NCBI RefSeq assembly: GCF_006716695.1
Contig: NZ_VFPN01000003.1
Coordinates: 124,001 to 188,000 of the forward strand
Length of the DNA stretch: 64,000 nt
Origin: Klugiella xanthotipulae
GTDB lineage: Bacteria; Actinomycetota; Actinomycetes; Actinomycetales; Microbacteriaceae
Reading direction: 5' to 3'
Shown here: piece after piece, positions 25,522-34,809 of the stretch
Layout of the letters: every line of letters begins with the position of its first letter
Numbering within the stretch: the first letter of the stretch is position 1
Notes under the pieces: generated by a model
What the model saw: the letters and a program-made list of their open reading frames with translations, nothing else
Told to the model about the DNA's origin: nothing
Database searches by the model: none
Position numbers and translations under genes: made by a program

Positions 25522-26180
25522 TGGACGTCTTGATTGACCTCCAACCCCAGATGTGGCAGGCCGCGGGGGAGACCCTTGTTATTGTTGCCCTGACACTGCT
25601 CTTCGGTGGTATTGGCGGCCTGGCTATTGGTCTGGGTCTTTATTCCTCGCGTCCAGGTGGCATCATGGGCAATCGATCCGTTTTCACCACTCTCAACGTG
25701 ATTGTGAACGTTTTCCGACCCATCCCCTTCATTATCTTTCTCGCGGCAGCTCAGCCTCTGGCGCGGCTCGTTGTGGGTACTGGAATTGGTAATCCGGCGA
25801 TTATCTTTACACTATCGCTCGCGGCATCGTTTGCTATTGCGCGAATCGTTGAGCAAAATCTTCTGACGGTGCAGCCCGGAGTTATCGAGGCGGCCCGCTC
25901 CGTGGGAGCGAGTCCACTGCGAATCCTTTTCCAGATCGTGCTTCCGGAGGCGCTGGGCCCGCTTGTCCTTGGATATACCTTCATCTTTGTGGCGCTCGTG
26001 GACATGTCGGCGGTGGCGGGATACGTTGGTGGTGGTGGTCTCGGCACGTTTGCCCTGCTTTATGGCTATCGCCAGTTCAACCCGCTTGTCACCTGGGCCG
26101 CCGTGCTGATCATTATTGTGCTGGTTCAGGTCGTACAGTTCTTTGGCAACTGGCTGGCGCGTAAAATTATGCGCCGATAA
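25521..26180 (+). CDS. metI: Methionine ABC transporter permease
   Basis: The 219-residue membrane protein has five hydrophobic helices and the ABC permease EAA loop EAARSVGASPLRILFQIVLPE (about residues 114-134) that docks onto MetN. Its ATG overlaps the metN stop, so translation is coupled. It ends VQFFGNWLARKIMRR, as is usual for MetI. It completes the MetQ-MetN-MetI importer. Confidence 0.95.
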   Translation: MDVLIDLQPQMWQAAGETLVIVALTLLFGGIGGLAIGLGLYSSRPGGIMGNRSVFTTLNVIVNVFRPIPFIIFLAAAQPLARLVVGTGIGNPAIIFTLSLAASFAIARIVEQNLLTVQPGVIEAARSVGASPLRILFQIVLPEALGPLVLGYTFIFVALVDMSAVAGYVGGGGLGTFALLYGYRQFNPLVTWAAVLIIIVLVQVVQFFGNWLARKIMRR

Positions 26181-26255
26181 ACGGCGCGTGATGAGACGGG
26201 GCCGTGTCCCCGGGCGAGGCTGTCCTGCGCATTCGATGACGATATCCTCAACGGT

Positions 26256-27110
26256 ATGACTGAAAACTCGTTCACTAACTCCGCTGTCGAAGTCGATAGC
26301 ACCCTGGGCGACGTGCATCGTCTCATCGACTCGCTTTGGCCCGAGGCGGCAGCGGAAGACTGGGATCGTGTAGGCCTCGTATCGGGTAACCCTGCGCATC
26401 ACGTGCGCCGCGTACTCCTTGCCGTTGACGCGGTCCGAGCCACGGTAGATGAGGCGATAGGGAGGGATGCTGACCTTCTATTGGTCCACCACCCGCTTCT
26501 TCTGCGTGGTGTCACGAGCGTGGGAGAGAACGAGTACAAGGGGGCGCTGCTCGCTGACCTTATCCGCGGGGGGTGTGCACTGATTGCCGCCCATACCAAC
26601 GCGGATCGTCCGGCAGATGGCGTGTCGGCGCGCATCGCTGATCTTCTTGGTCTGGTTGATAGTGTGCCAATTGATCCGGGAGCTGATCCTTGCGGGGGAA
26701 TCGGTCGCATCGGCCGACTGCCGGAGATTCAGACTCTGGGTGATTTTGCCCGACGAGTGGCGAGAATTATGCCAGCGACGGCGAGTGGCATCCGAGTGTC
26801 TGGTGACTATCACCGGGCTGTTTCCACGGTGGCTCTGTGTGGTGGGGCTGGTGATAGTCTGCTTTCGAGTCCGGTCGTACGTGCGGCCGATGTCTATCTC
26901 ACGTCTGACCTGCGACACCACCCTGCCTCAGAGTCGCGCGAACAGGCTCTTTGTGGGGGCGGTCCCGCTCTCATCGACGTGTCGCACTGGGCTAGCGAAT
27001 GGCTCTGGTTAGATGTCGCGGCGGAGACTCTAAGAGCCCGCCTCCCCCACATCGAGTTTGTCGTGAGTGACACCCGGACGGATGTCTGGGACTTTACTAT
27101 TGTTCAGTAG
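26256..27110 (+). CDS. Nif3-like dinuclear metal centre protein
   Basis: The 284-residue YbgI/Nif3-family protein has metal ligands visible as HHP in LLLVHHPLLLRGV, the His/Asp pair in AAHTNADRPADGV, and HW in LIDVSHWASEWLWL near the end, with WDRVGLVSGNP at the start. Nif3 proteins form toroidal hexamers with two metals per subunit; some are GTP cyclohydrolase-like, but the cellular role is unsettled. The ATG at 26256 is preceded by TATCCT 7 bases upstream and no ribosome site, so it is probably leaderless. It lies 44 bases before the coiled-coil gene, with which it is usually paired. Confidence 0.92.
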   Translation: MTENSFTNSAVEVDSTLGDVHRLIDSLWPEAAAEDWDRVGLVSGNPAHHVRRVLLAVDAVRATVDEAIGRDADLLLVHHPLLLRGVTSVGENEYKGALLADLIRGGCALIAAHTNADRPADGVSARIADLLGLVDSVPIDPGADPCGGIGRIGRLPEIQTLGDFARRVARIMPATASGIRVSGDYHRAVSTVALCGGAGDSLLSSPVVRAADVYLTSDLRHHPASESREQALCGGGPALIDVSHWASEWLWLDVAAETLRARLPHIEFVVSDTRTDVWDFTIVQ

Positions 27111-27154
27111 GCTTAGGACCCGGTAACGACGTCAAACGAAGGTAGGACAATCAC

Positions 27155-27889
27155 GTGAAAGCTTCCCCGGAGCAACAGCGACGGCTGCTCGATGTGCAGG
27201 CGATTGACACCCGGATGGGTCGTGCGGCGCACAAAGGTCGTACCTTGCCCGAGCGGCAGCAGTTGGCGGCGCTGGCAGATGGCTACGCCGCTGCACGCGA
27301 GGCCCTGCACCGCACCCGATCAGTTGTTGAACTGAGTCAAGCAGAGATTACCCGGTTGGAGGATGACGTAGCTACTGTGCGAGCCCGGGCGGATCGCGAC
27401 AGTGCGCGTCTCTCTACGAGTACCTCTGCCAAGGAGGCCGTCACCCTGGAGTCTGAGTTGGCTACCCTCATGCGCCGCGCAGCGGAGTTGGAGGAGGTCA
27501 CGCTTGTCGTGATGGAGCGCTTGGAAGTTGAGGATGCCGCGTTCCGTGCTGCTGAGAACCTCTACAATGATCTCGCCGCGCAACGTGCCGAACTGGAGCA
27601 CAAGATTGCTGCCGAGATGGCAGTGATCGCTGAGCAACGGGCAGCCGCACAGGTTGAACGCGATGAGGTCGTTCGCGACATTGATTCCGATCTGCTAGCG
27701 CTATACGAGGAGACCCGTCAGCGCTATGGCTTGGGCGCGGCGATGCTGCGCAACGGCGTGTCAGAGGGTAGTAACATGGCGCTGACCGAGGCCGACCTAT
27801 CAGGTATTCGCCAGGCGAGGCCTGACGAGATTCTCTTCTGCAAAGATAGTGGATGCATTCTGGTACGTACCGACGAATCTGGTCTCTAA
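27155..27889 (+). CDS. CT398-like coiled-coil protein with degenerate C4 zinc ribbon
   Basis: The 244-residue protein is mostly long antiparallel coiled coil (about residues 30-185, rich in Glu/Ala/Arg), followed by the small domain that in relatives is a four-Cys zinc ribbon. Here the first Cys pair position reads VSEGSNMALTEADL with Ser in place of Cys, and the second reads FCKDSGCILVRT with shifted Cys. Zinc binding therefore looks lost or altered. The family is widespread in actinobacteria next to nif3, and its role is unclear. rnpB follows 52 bases later. Confidence 0.88.
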   Translation: MKASPEQQRRLLDVQAIDTRMGRAAHKGRTLPERQQLAALADGYAAAREALHRTRSVVELSQAEITRLEDDVATVRARADRDSARLSTSTSAKEAVTLESELATLMRRAAELEEVTLVVMERLEVEDAAFRAAENLYNDLAAQRAELEHKIAAEMAVIAEQRAAAQVERDEVVRDIDSDLLALYEETRQRYGLGAAMLRNGVSEGSNMALTEADLSGIRQARPDEILFCKDSGCILVRTDESGL

Positions 27890-27941
27890 CCCAACTGTCA
27901 TCGGTTCCGTCGTTCGGGGCAGTAAGATGAGGGATGTGAAT

Positions 27942-28293
27942 GGGTCGACAAGACGGTCGCGGCATCTACAGGTGTCGAGGAACGTCCGGGCTCCACAGGG
28001 CAGGACGGTGGGTAACACCCACCCGGGGTAACCCGCGAGAAAGTGCAACAGAGAGCAAACCGCCCCTGGCTTCGGCCGGGGGTAAGGCTGAAACGGTGGT
28101 GTAAGAGACCACCAGCGGTCGTGGTAACACGGTCGGCTAGGTAAACCTCGTCCGGAGCAAGGTCAGACAGAAAACGTTGAGGCGGCCCGCTGAGTTTTCG
28201 GGTAGACCGCTAGAGGGTTGCGGTAACGTGGCCCCCAGATAGATGGCCGTCCATCGCATACGCGTGGACAGAACCCGGCGTAATAGTCGGCCC
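27942..28293 (+). ncRNA. rnpB: RNase P RNA (bacterial class A)
   Basis: The ~352-nt RNA has ends that pair as P1 (GGGTCGA at 27942 with TCGGCCC at 28287-28293). It contains the conserved GAGGAACGTCCGGGCTCCACAG block (27974 onward, CR-I), the CAACAGAGAGCAAACCGCC region, and the downstream GGTAAACCTCGTCCGGAG and GACAGAACCCGGCGTAATAG (CR-V and 3' strand). It cleaves pre-tRNA leaders with the RnpA protein. Boundaries are set by P1 pairing. ppgK ends only 20 bases beyond, on the other strand. Confidence 0.95.
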
Positions 28294-28313
28294 ATTCACC
28301 CCATCCGGTCGCG

Positions 28314-29066
28314 CTATGATACTGCGAGGACGGCCGCTCCCAGAATTCCGGCGTTATTGCGCAGCGTAGCCGGCACAATCGGAGTGTTAAGGTTCAACAG
28401 CGGCAAGAACTTCTCGTGGCTTTTCGAGACGCCGCCGCCCACGATAAAGAGGTCAGGGGAGAAGAGAAATTCTAACTCGTTATAGAAGATCTGCAGGCGC
28501 GCTGCCCAGTCTGAGTAGGACAGTTCTTCGCGCTCACGAATCGAGTTGGCCGCATACTTTTCAAATGAGTCGCCGCGGTACTTCATATGCCCTAGCTCCA
28601 GGTTAGGAACCAGCACCCCCTTGTAGATGAGCGCGGTACCAATTCCCGTGCCCAGGGTAGTGACAAGCACTGAGCCCTGGTGGTTGTTGGCAGCGCCAAA
28701 CCGGACCTCTGCATATCCGGCAGCATCTGCGTCATTAGTGAAGTGGATGGGGCGCCCCAGGGCTGCCTCGAATAGTTTCTCGGCTGCAAGCCCGATCCAT
28801 CGTGTGGAGACGTTTGCGGCGGAGCGGGTGATACCCTTCTTTACGATGGCGGGAAAGCACACGCCCACGGGAGTCGTTTCATCGATATTGGGAAGCTGCG
28901 TAACGATATCTACTACCGTCTGTGCGATTGCCTCGGGCTCACCTCCCTCGGGGGTCGGGATTTTGACTCGGTCACTGACGAGTTCTCCCGTGGCAAGATC
29001 AACGACGGCACCCTTGATTCCGGTGCCGCCGATGTCTACGCCTACCGCGTACTGTGTCTTTATCAT
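28314..29066 (-). CDS. ppgK: Polyphosphate glucokinase (ROK family)
   Basis: The 250-residue ROK kinase has the phosphate loop YAVGVDIGGTGIKGAVVDL, the catalytic Asp in HFTNDADAAGYAEVRFG (about residue 108), VTTLGTGIGTALIYKG, and LELGHMKYRG where zinc-binding ROK repressors would have a Cys-rich motif. The last matches actinobacterial polyphosphate/ATP glucokinases. It phosphorylates glucose using polyphosphate or ATP in the cytosol. It lies 33 bases downstream of map on the same strand. Confidence 0.92.
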   Translation of the reverse strand: MIKTQYAVGVDIGGTGIKGAVVDLATGELVSDRVKIPTPEGGEPEAIAQTVVDIVTQLPNIDETTPVGVCFPAIVKKGITRSAANVSTRWIGLAAEKLFEAALGRPIHFTNDADAAGYAEVRFGAANNHQGSVLVTTLGTGIGTALIYKGVLVPNLELGHMKYRGDSFEKYAANSIREREELSYSDWAARLQIFYNELEFLFSPDLFIVGGGVSKSHEKFLPLLNLNTPIVPATLRNNAGILGAAVLAVS

Positions 29067-29099
29067 GTGCGATGCCTTATTGATTGAATTAATTGATGA

Positions 29100-29966
29100 C
29101 TACGGAAGGGTGAGGATTTCGGCTCCGGTCTCGGTCACGACCAGGGTGTGCTCAAACTGGGCGGTAATGCTCTTGTCGCGTGTCGTGACGGTCCAATCGT
29201 CGGCCCACATGTCCCACTCGTGCGTGCCAAGGGTGAGCATGGGCTCAATCGTAAAAACCATGCCGGGTACAATGACATCGCTAAACTGCGGTGCTGAGTC
29301 ATAGTGGGGGATGATTAAGCCGCTGTGGAATGCTTCGCCCACGCCGTGGCCGGTGAAGTCGCGTACCACACCGTATCCAAAACGCTTGGCGTACGACTCA
29401 ATGGCTCGGCCGATAACATTCACCTGGCGGCCGGGGGCGACGGCCTTGATTCCCCTACGCAATGCCTCAGCCGTGCGGTCGATAAGCTGATCGATCTCCG
29501 TCGTAACGCTGCCGACGCGGAAGGTGTGGTTTGTGTCACCGTGGAATCCGTCACGGTAAGCGGTGATGTCGATATTGACAATATCGCCATTTTCAAGCAC
29601 GGTGTCATCCGGGATGCCGTGGCAGATCACCTCATTGACCGAGCTGCACAGCGACTTAGGATAGCCGCGGTACCCGAGTGTAGAGGGGTAGGCTCCTTTT
29701 GAGACCAGGAATTCGTGACCGATCGCATCCAGTTCTTCGGTTGTGACCCCCGGGACGATTGCTTCGCCTACTCTACGAATCGCCTGTGCGGCGATTGTGC
29801 CAGCGGCACGGATTTTCTCGATCTGCTCGGAATTGTAGGTGTTATCACCCTTATATTCCGGGGGTTTGGGTCGCCCTATGTACGGGGGCCGCCTGATCGA
29901 GTGTGGTACTTTCCGCTCGGGGCTGATTGCGCCGGGGATGAGGTGACCGTTGGTGTCCTTGGGCAT
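29100..29966 (-). CDS. map: Methionine aminopeptidase type I
   Basis: The 288-residue enzyme has an N-terminal extension (MPKDTNGHLIPGAISPERKVP) carrying the proline-rich actinobacterial motif RRPPYIGRPKPPEY. The metal ligands are Asp in VNIDITAYRDGFHGDTNHTF (two Asp), His in FTGHGVGEAFHSG, Glu in VFTIEPMLTLG and Glu in QFEHTLVVTE. It removes the initiator Met. The start at the ATG at 29966 is supported by TAGGAT 7 bases upstream, the leaderless spacing; an upstream start at 30143 is unlikely. It is divergent from the SPOR-type gene. Confidence 0.95.
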   Translation of the reverse strand: MPKDTNGHLIPGAISPERKVPHSIRRPPYIGRPKPPEYKGDNTYNSEQIEKIRAAGTIAAQAIRRVGEAIVPGVTTEELDAIGHEFLVSKGAYPSTLGYRGYPKSLCSSVNEVICHGIPDDTVLENGDIVNIDITAYRDGFHGDTNHTFRVGSVTTEIDQLIDRTAEALRRGIKAVAPGRQVNVIGRAIESYAKRFGYGVVRDFTGHGVGEAFHSGLIIPHYDSAPQFSDVIVPGMVFTIEPMLTLGTHEWDMWADDWTVTTRDKSITAQFEHTLVVTETGAEILTLP

Positions 29967-30046
29967 AGGTTCTATCCTAAAGGGGCTCTGCCTCTTCTGT
30001 GCTCGCCCGATGACCGGATTGCGGCTAGGCCAAATTGGAGGATGCA

Positions 30047-30232
30047 ATGTCTGAAAACCCGGATCATCAGTTTTGGTACAACGTGCGGACGGGTCAGGTT
30101 GAGCAGGGGCCACAGTCGCTTGCCATGGATCGAATCGGTCCATTCAGCACTGAGGAGGAGGCAGCTCGGGCGCTTGATATTCTGCGGGCGCGCAGCGAGA
30201 AGTGGGCCGCGGAGGATACGGCCGATAGCTAA
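30047..30232 (+). CDS. Small SPOR-domain-like protein
   Basis: The 61-residue protein starts at the ATG at 30047, with TTGGAGGATG upstream. The sequence QFWYNVRTGQVEQGPQS ... RIGPFSTEEEAARALDILR resembles the short actinobacterial SPOR-like proteins that stand alone. They have a beta-strand with Trp-Tyr, a glycine turn and one helix. SPOR domains bind denuded peptidoglycan, but this protein has no signal peptide. Its function is unknown. It lies 125 bases before glnA2. Confidence 0.75.
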   Translation: MSENPDHQFWYNVRTGQVEQGPQSLAMDRIGPFSTEEEAARALDILRARSEKWAAEDTADS

Positions 30233-30357
30233 CTTCCGTAAGGCTGCTTCGCATCTGGCGGGCACAGAGGGAGGTCCGTGGTCAGCATGGGTATTTCTGG
30301 TCGTATTGATCTCGGCCAGGCGCTAATCTGGTGGGGAGTGACGAGAAGGGTGTGTTC

Positions 30358-31695
30358 GTGGATAAGCAACGAGATTTTGTTCTACGCACGATTGAAGAGC
30401 GCGGTATCAAATTTGTTCGACTCTGGTTCACGGATGTGGTGGGAACGCTCAAATCGGTTGCTATCGCGCCGGCCGAGGTAGAGGGCGCATTCAGTGAGGG
30501 TCTGGGTTTTGACGGTTCCGCGATTGAGGGGCTGACTCGATCATTTGAGTCTGATCTGCTCGCTTTCCCCGATCCTGCAACCTTTCAAATTTTGCCCTGG
30601 CGGGGCAGCATCGATCCCACGGCCCGGATGTTTTGCGATATCACTACGCCCGACGGGCAGCCCGCTGTGGCTGATCCACGCAACGTGTTGAAGCGCACGC
30701 TCGAAAAAGCTGCCGATAAGGGATTTACGTTTTATACGCATCCCGAGATCGAGTTTTACCTCCTGAAATCGTCGGAGTATGGCCCCAGTGGCCCTAAGCC
30801 TGTCGATAAGGCGGGATATTTTGATAACGTTCCCGGGGGAACTGCCCACGACTTCCGTCGCGATAGCGTGCGGATGCTTGAAGACCTGGGTATCTCGGTC
30901 GAGTTCAGCCACCACGAGGCTGGCCACGGTCAAAACGAAATTGATCTGCGCTATGCCGACGCTCTCACCACCGCGGACAACATCATGACTTTTCGCACCG
31001 TCGTGAAGGAGGTGGCGATTGAGCAGGGCGTGTACGCCACGTTTATGCCCAAACCTCTCTCTAACCAGCCCGGTTCGGGCATGCACACCCACCTTTCGCT
31101 CTTTGAGGGTGACCAGAACGCTTTTTATGAGCCAGGCGCCCAGTACCGTCTGTCAAAAACGGGCCGTCAATTTGTGGCGGGGTTACTCACCCATGCGCCC
31201 GAGATTACCGCCGTAACAAATCAGTTTGTGAATTCGTATAAGCGCCTGTGGGGTGGTGGAGAAGCCCCCAGCTTTGTGTGCTGGGGACACAATAACCGTT
31301 CCGCACTCGTACGTGTTCCCATGTATAAACCGAATAAGGGCCAGAGCGTTCGTGTTGAGTATCGGGGTATCGACTCAGCTTCCAACCCCTATCTTTCATT
31401 CTCGCTTCTTCTGGCGGCCGGCATGAAGGGGATAGAGGAAGGTTATGAGCTCCCCCCCGAGGCTGAAGATAACGTATGGCAGCTGACTGACTCTGAGCGT
31501 CGCGCGCTCGGATTTAACCCGCTGCCGGCGAGTCTCGACCATGCGATTGCTGCGATGGAGAACTCGGAGTTGGTTGCCGAGACGCTGGGTGAGCAGGTAT
31601 TCAACTATTCGATCCTCAATAAACGTGAGGAGTGGCGTGGTTATCGCGCCGAGGTGACACCGTTTGAGCTCAAACACAACTTGGGCATCCTCTAG
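30358..31695 (+). CDS. glnA2: Glutamine synthetase-like protein, GlnA2 type
   Basis: The 445-residue type I glutamine synthetase fold matches the length of mycobacterial GlnA2. The start is GTG 30358 (VDKQRDFVLRTIEERG), with GAGAAGGG 8 bases upstream. Motifs: GLGFDGSAIEG, EIEFYLL, SHHEAGHGQNEID, FMPKPLSNQPGSGMHTH, and NNRSALVRVP with the arginine loop. A Tyr in GYELPPEAEDN aligns with the adenylylation loop. GlnA2 enzymes may make glutamine or gamma-glutamyl compounds, so specificity is uncertain. glnE starts 41 bases later, as in Mycobacterium (glnA2-glnE-glnA1). Confidence 0.92.
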   Translation: MDKQRDFVLRTIEERGIKFVRLWFTDVVGTLKSVAIAPAEVEGAFSEGLGFDGSAIEGLTRSFESDLLAFPDPATFQILPWRGSIDPTARMFCDITTPDGQPAVADPRNVLKRTLEKAADKGFTFYTHPEIEFYLLKSSEYGPSGPKPVDKAGYFDNVPGGTAHDFRRDSVRMLEDLGISVEFSHHEAGHGQNEIDLRYADALTTADNIMTFRTVVKEVAIEQGVYATFMPKPLSNQPGSGMHTHLSLFEGDQNAFYEPGAQYRLSKTGRQFVAGLLTHAPEITAVTNQFVNSYKRLWGGGEAPSFVCWGHNNRSALVRVPMYKPNKGQSVRVEYRGIDSASNPYLSFSLLLAAGMKGIEEGYELPPEAEDNVWQLTDSERRALGFNPLPASLDHAIAAMENSELVAETLGEQVFNYSILNKREEWRGYRAEVTPFELKHNLGIL

Positions 31696-31735
31696 ATGAT
31701 GATCAGGGGTATCGGGCAGGATAGGCGGCTATAGC

Positions 31736-34732
31736 GTGGCGCGCACATCGTCACTGACCGAGCTGGCCAGGGCCGGTTTTTCTGAACTGACCCGTTCGCG
31801 TGATGATCTGGCCGCTCTCGACGCGGCACAGCTGTGGCCGCGGGCCGATTGGCTGGAATTTTTCTCGGCCAGTGCAGACCCCGACAGTTCACTGCGTTGC
31901 GTTCGTGACCTGTTGGAACGAGCTCCGGAGGAGGCCGCCGCTGTAATATTGGCCGTGCCTCAGCGCCTCGTGCGTCTCCTGGGTGCCTCCCAAGCCCTCG
32001 GCGACTTTTTTGTCCGTAACCCCCGCGAGTTGGAGTGGTTGACCGATCCAGATGTCTCGCCCTTGCCCGGCTCTGATTACATCGCCTCGCTGCTCGGTTC
32101 GGTTGAGGCGCAGGGTGGCGTGGCCGGGTTGACCGGTGACCCTGGTTGGGTCGCCCTCCGCATCCGCTATCGCCGTCACGTGGCTAGGCTCGCCTGCTAC
32201 GATCTGGAGAGCTCCGAGCCCGCGCGGGCGTTTGACGAGGTGGCTCGGGCGCTGAGCGATCTTGCCGGTGCAGCGCTCGAGGCCTCTCTGGCTGTGGCGC
32301 GTGCGTCTCTGGCCGACCCGACTTCGTTGGGACAGACTTTTCCCCGTGAACAGGTGGCTGCCGCCCGGCTCGCAATTATCGCGATGGGCAAGGCGGGTGC
32401 ACGGGAACTCAACTATGTGAGTGATGTCGATGTGATCTTTGTGGGGGAGCCGGACGAGGCTGAAACTGTTACGACCGACCGGGCGCTGCTGATCACGACC
32501 CGTCTAGCCGCGGAGACGATGCGTGGTATTTACGAATATTCGCGGGAACCAGGCCTGTGGGAAGTAGACCCCAATCTTCGACCTGAGGGTAAGGATGGTG
32601 CCCTCGTACGCACACTTGCGTCGCATCGCGCCTACTACGACCGGTGGGCTAAGGGCTGGGAATTCCAGGCGCTTCTCAAGGCTCGCCCCATCGCCGGAGA
32701 CTCCGAGTTGGGAGCCGACTATCTTGCCGCCCTCTCGCCGCTTGTATGGGCGAGTGGGGCGCGCGAGAATTTTGTGGGTTCCGTGCAGCGAATGCGGGAG
32801 CGAGTCACGGAGCATATTCCCAGCGAGGATGTTAATTATCAGATCAAGCTAGGTCCCGGTGGTCTGCGGGATGTCGAGTTTACGGTTCAACTGCTCCAGC
32901 TTGTACACGGTCAAGCAGACGACACTGTACGCCAGCGCGGGACCCTTCCGGCCATCCACGCTCTTGCGGAGGGCGGTTATATCGGACGGGATGATGCAGC
33001 CCAATTCAGCGCGGCCTATCGCCTCCTGCGTCTTCTTGAACATCGTCTTCAACTCCGGCACCTCGCCCGCACCGCGCTGATGCCCACGGCAGCGGATGAT
33101 CAGCGCTGGCTTGCGCGCGCATCCGGTTTGGCTCCAACTGCCGAGGGGCTGGTTGCGCTGTGGGAGAGTACAAAGTACAGTGTGCGATCCCTTCACCTGA
33201 AACTTTTTTACCGACCGCTCCTGGAAGCTGCGGCTTCGGCGGATTCGATTCCTGTTGGCGACACAACCCTTACGAACGACCAGGCTGCCGCCCGGCTTGC
33301 CGCGATCGGCTTTTTGGACCCCCGAGGAGCCTTGCGCCATATTGCGGTGCTCACCTCCGGGGTGTCCCGTCGCGCTACCATTCAGCGTGCGCTTTTGCCG
33401 GTGCTTTTGCACTGGTTTTCGGAGGGCTCAGATCCCGACTACGGCCTGCTCGCTTTCCGGCGGATCAGCGATACTCTGGGCACAACACCGTGGTATCTTC
33501 GGCTTCTACGCGACTCAACCGCGGCGGCAGGGCGACTCACGACGGTGTTGTCTGGCTCGCGATTTATTGGTGAGTTGATGGAGAAGATGCCGGAGTCGGT
33601 CGCCTGGCTGGAGGGTGATAACCGTCTGCGTCGTCTGCCTACCTCGGTGTTAAATGAGGAAATTGACGCGATTCTTGCGCGGCATGACTCGATTGACGCG
33701 GCGGCGGTGCCCATTCGACATATCCGGCGGCGTGAGATCCTTCGCTCCGCCATTGCCTCCCTGGTGGGGGTCGCAACCGCGCGGGATACAGCGCAAGCGC
33801 TATCGGATATTAACACGGCGGTCCTGCGCGGTCTTCTGGGGGCAATCCGTTCGCATGCTGCGGTCTCCCACGGTGACGGTATTGAGTTTGCCGTCATTGC
33901 GATGGGACGTTACGGGGGCACAGAGATGGGATTTGGGTCTGATCTTGACCTGATGTATGTTTTCCGTCCTACTCATAGTGGGCTGGATACGGGGCAGGCC
34001 GTTGCGCAGTTCATCGTCTCCGAGCTTAAACGGCTGACCGAAGACCCTTCCCTGCCCTTTGACATCGACTTGGGGTTACGGCCCGAGGGCAAAAATGGTC
34101 CCGTTGTTCGTTCCCTTGACTCCTACCGGGCCTACTACGAACGGTGGTCACTCACCTGGGAAGCCCAGGCGCTCCTGCGAGCGAGGCCCGTTGCCGGTGA
34201 TACCGCTCTGCGCGACGATTTCATGGAATTGGCTGATTCAGTGAGATATCGCGACGGTGTGAGCGATCTGGAGCTCAGAGAGATTCGGCGAATCAAAGCT
34301 CGGATTGAGAGTGAACGCCTTCCCCAGGGGGCAGATCCGCTCCGCCACCTGAAACTGGGCCGTGGTTCGCTCAGCGATGTGGAGTGGTTTGTGCAGCTCA
34401 CCCAACTCGTCCACGCCCACGACATTCCTGGGTTGCGGACCACGTCCACCCTGGAGGCGCTCGAGGTAGCTGCAGCTTACGCATTGGTGACAGAGGAAGA
34501 CGCGCTATTGCTGCGCGAGTCCTGGGTGCTAGCCACTCAGATTCGGTCAGCCTTGACGCTGTGGCTCAATAAGACTAGTGACGTTCTCCCTGTTGATCGG
34601 GCGCAGTTGGAGGGGATTGCCCGCATCGTGGGGCTTCCCGCTGGTTCGGCGACGGATCTGGAACAGCTGTATCTGGCTACGACTCGACGGGCCAGGGCTG
34701 TATTCGAGCGCGACTTTTACGGTGAGCCATAG
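31736..34732 (+). CDS. glnE: Bifunctional glutamine synthetase adenylyltransferase/deadenylyltransferase
   Basis: The 998-residue protein has two nucleotidyltransferase halves. The N-terminal half contains GKAGARELNYVSDVDVIFVGE (about residues 217-237) with DVD metal ligands, and LGPGGLRDVEFTVQLLQLVH. The C-terminal half contains GRYGGTEMGFGSDLDLMYVF (about residues 723-742) with DLD, and LGRGSLSDVEWFVQLTQLVH. It adds or removes AMP on the Tyr of GlnA1 according to nitrogen status. Its position between two glutamine synthetases supports this. The start is GTG 31736. It is convergent with glnA1. Confidence 0.96.
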   Translation: MARTSSLTELARAGFSELTRSRDDLAALDAAQLWPRADWLEFFSASADPDSSLRCVRDLLERAPEEAAAVILAVPQRLVRLLGASQALGDFFVRNPRELEWLTDPDVSPLPGSDYIASLLGSVEAQGGVAGLTGDPGWVALRIRYRRHVARLACYDLESSEPARAFDEVARALSDLAGAALEASLAVARASLADPTSLGQTFPREQVAAARLAIIAMGKAGARELNYVSDVDVIFVGEPDEAETVTTDRALLITTRLAAETMRGIYEYSREPGLWEVDPNLRPEGKDGALVRTLASHRAYYDRWAKGWEFQALLKARPIAGDSELGADYLAALSPLVWASGARENFVGSVQRMRERVTEHIPSEDVNYQIKLGPGGLRDVEFTVQLLQLVHGQADDTVRQRGTLPAIHALAEGGYIGRDDAAQFSAAYRLLRLLEHRLQLRHLARTALMPTAADDQRWLARASGLAPTAEGLVALWESTKYSVRSLHLKLFYRPLLEAAASADSIPVGDTTLTNDQAAARLAAIGFLDPRGALRHIAVLTSGVSRRATIQRALLPVLLHWFSEGSDPDYGLLAFRRISDTLGTTPWYLRLLRDSTAAAGRLTTVLSGSRFIGELMEKMPESVAWLEGDNRLRRLPTSVLNEEIDAILARHDSIDAAAVPIRHIRRREILRSAIASLVGVATARDTAQALSDINTAVLRGLLGAIRSHAAVSHGDGIEFAVIAMGRYGGTEMGFGSDLDLMYVFRPTHSGLDTGQAVAQFIVSELKRLTEDPSLPFDIDLGLRPEGKNGPVVRSLDSYRAYYERWSLTWEAQALLRARPVAGDTALRDDFMELADSVRYRDGVSDLELREIRRIKARIESERLPQGADPLRHLKLGRGSLSDVEWFVQLTQLVHAHDIPGLRTTSTLEALEVAAAYALVTEEDALLLRESWVLATQIRSALTLWLNKTSDVLPVDRAQLEGIARIVGLPAGSATDLEQLYLATTRRARAVFERDFYGEP

Positions 34733-34748
34733 CATCGTTCTCATGGGG

Positions 34749-34777
34749 GTGGGCCGGGCACATGATGTCCGGCCCAC
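34749..34777. terminator. Hairpin between glnE and glnA1
   Basis: GTGGGCCGGGCA pairs with TGTCCGGCCCAC over 12 bp with one G-T pair. The loop is CATGA and the genes are convergent. Confidence 0.75.
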
Positions 34778-34809
34778 CTCGGTACCAGCAGCGCTAGAGA
34801 GGTTAGCGT

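Noticed and set aside
27890-28313. CRISPR or repeat array suggested by repeated GGTAA motifs
   Set aside because: The motifs are parts of RNase P RNA; there are no regularly spaced repeats.
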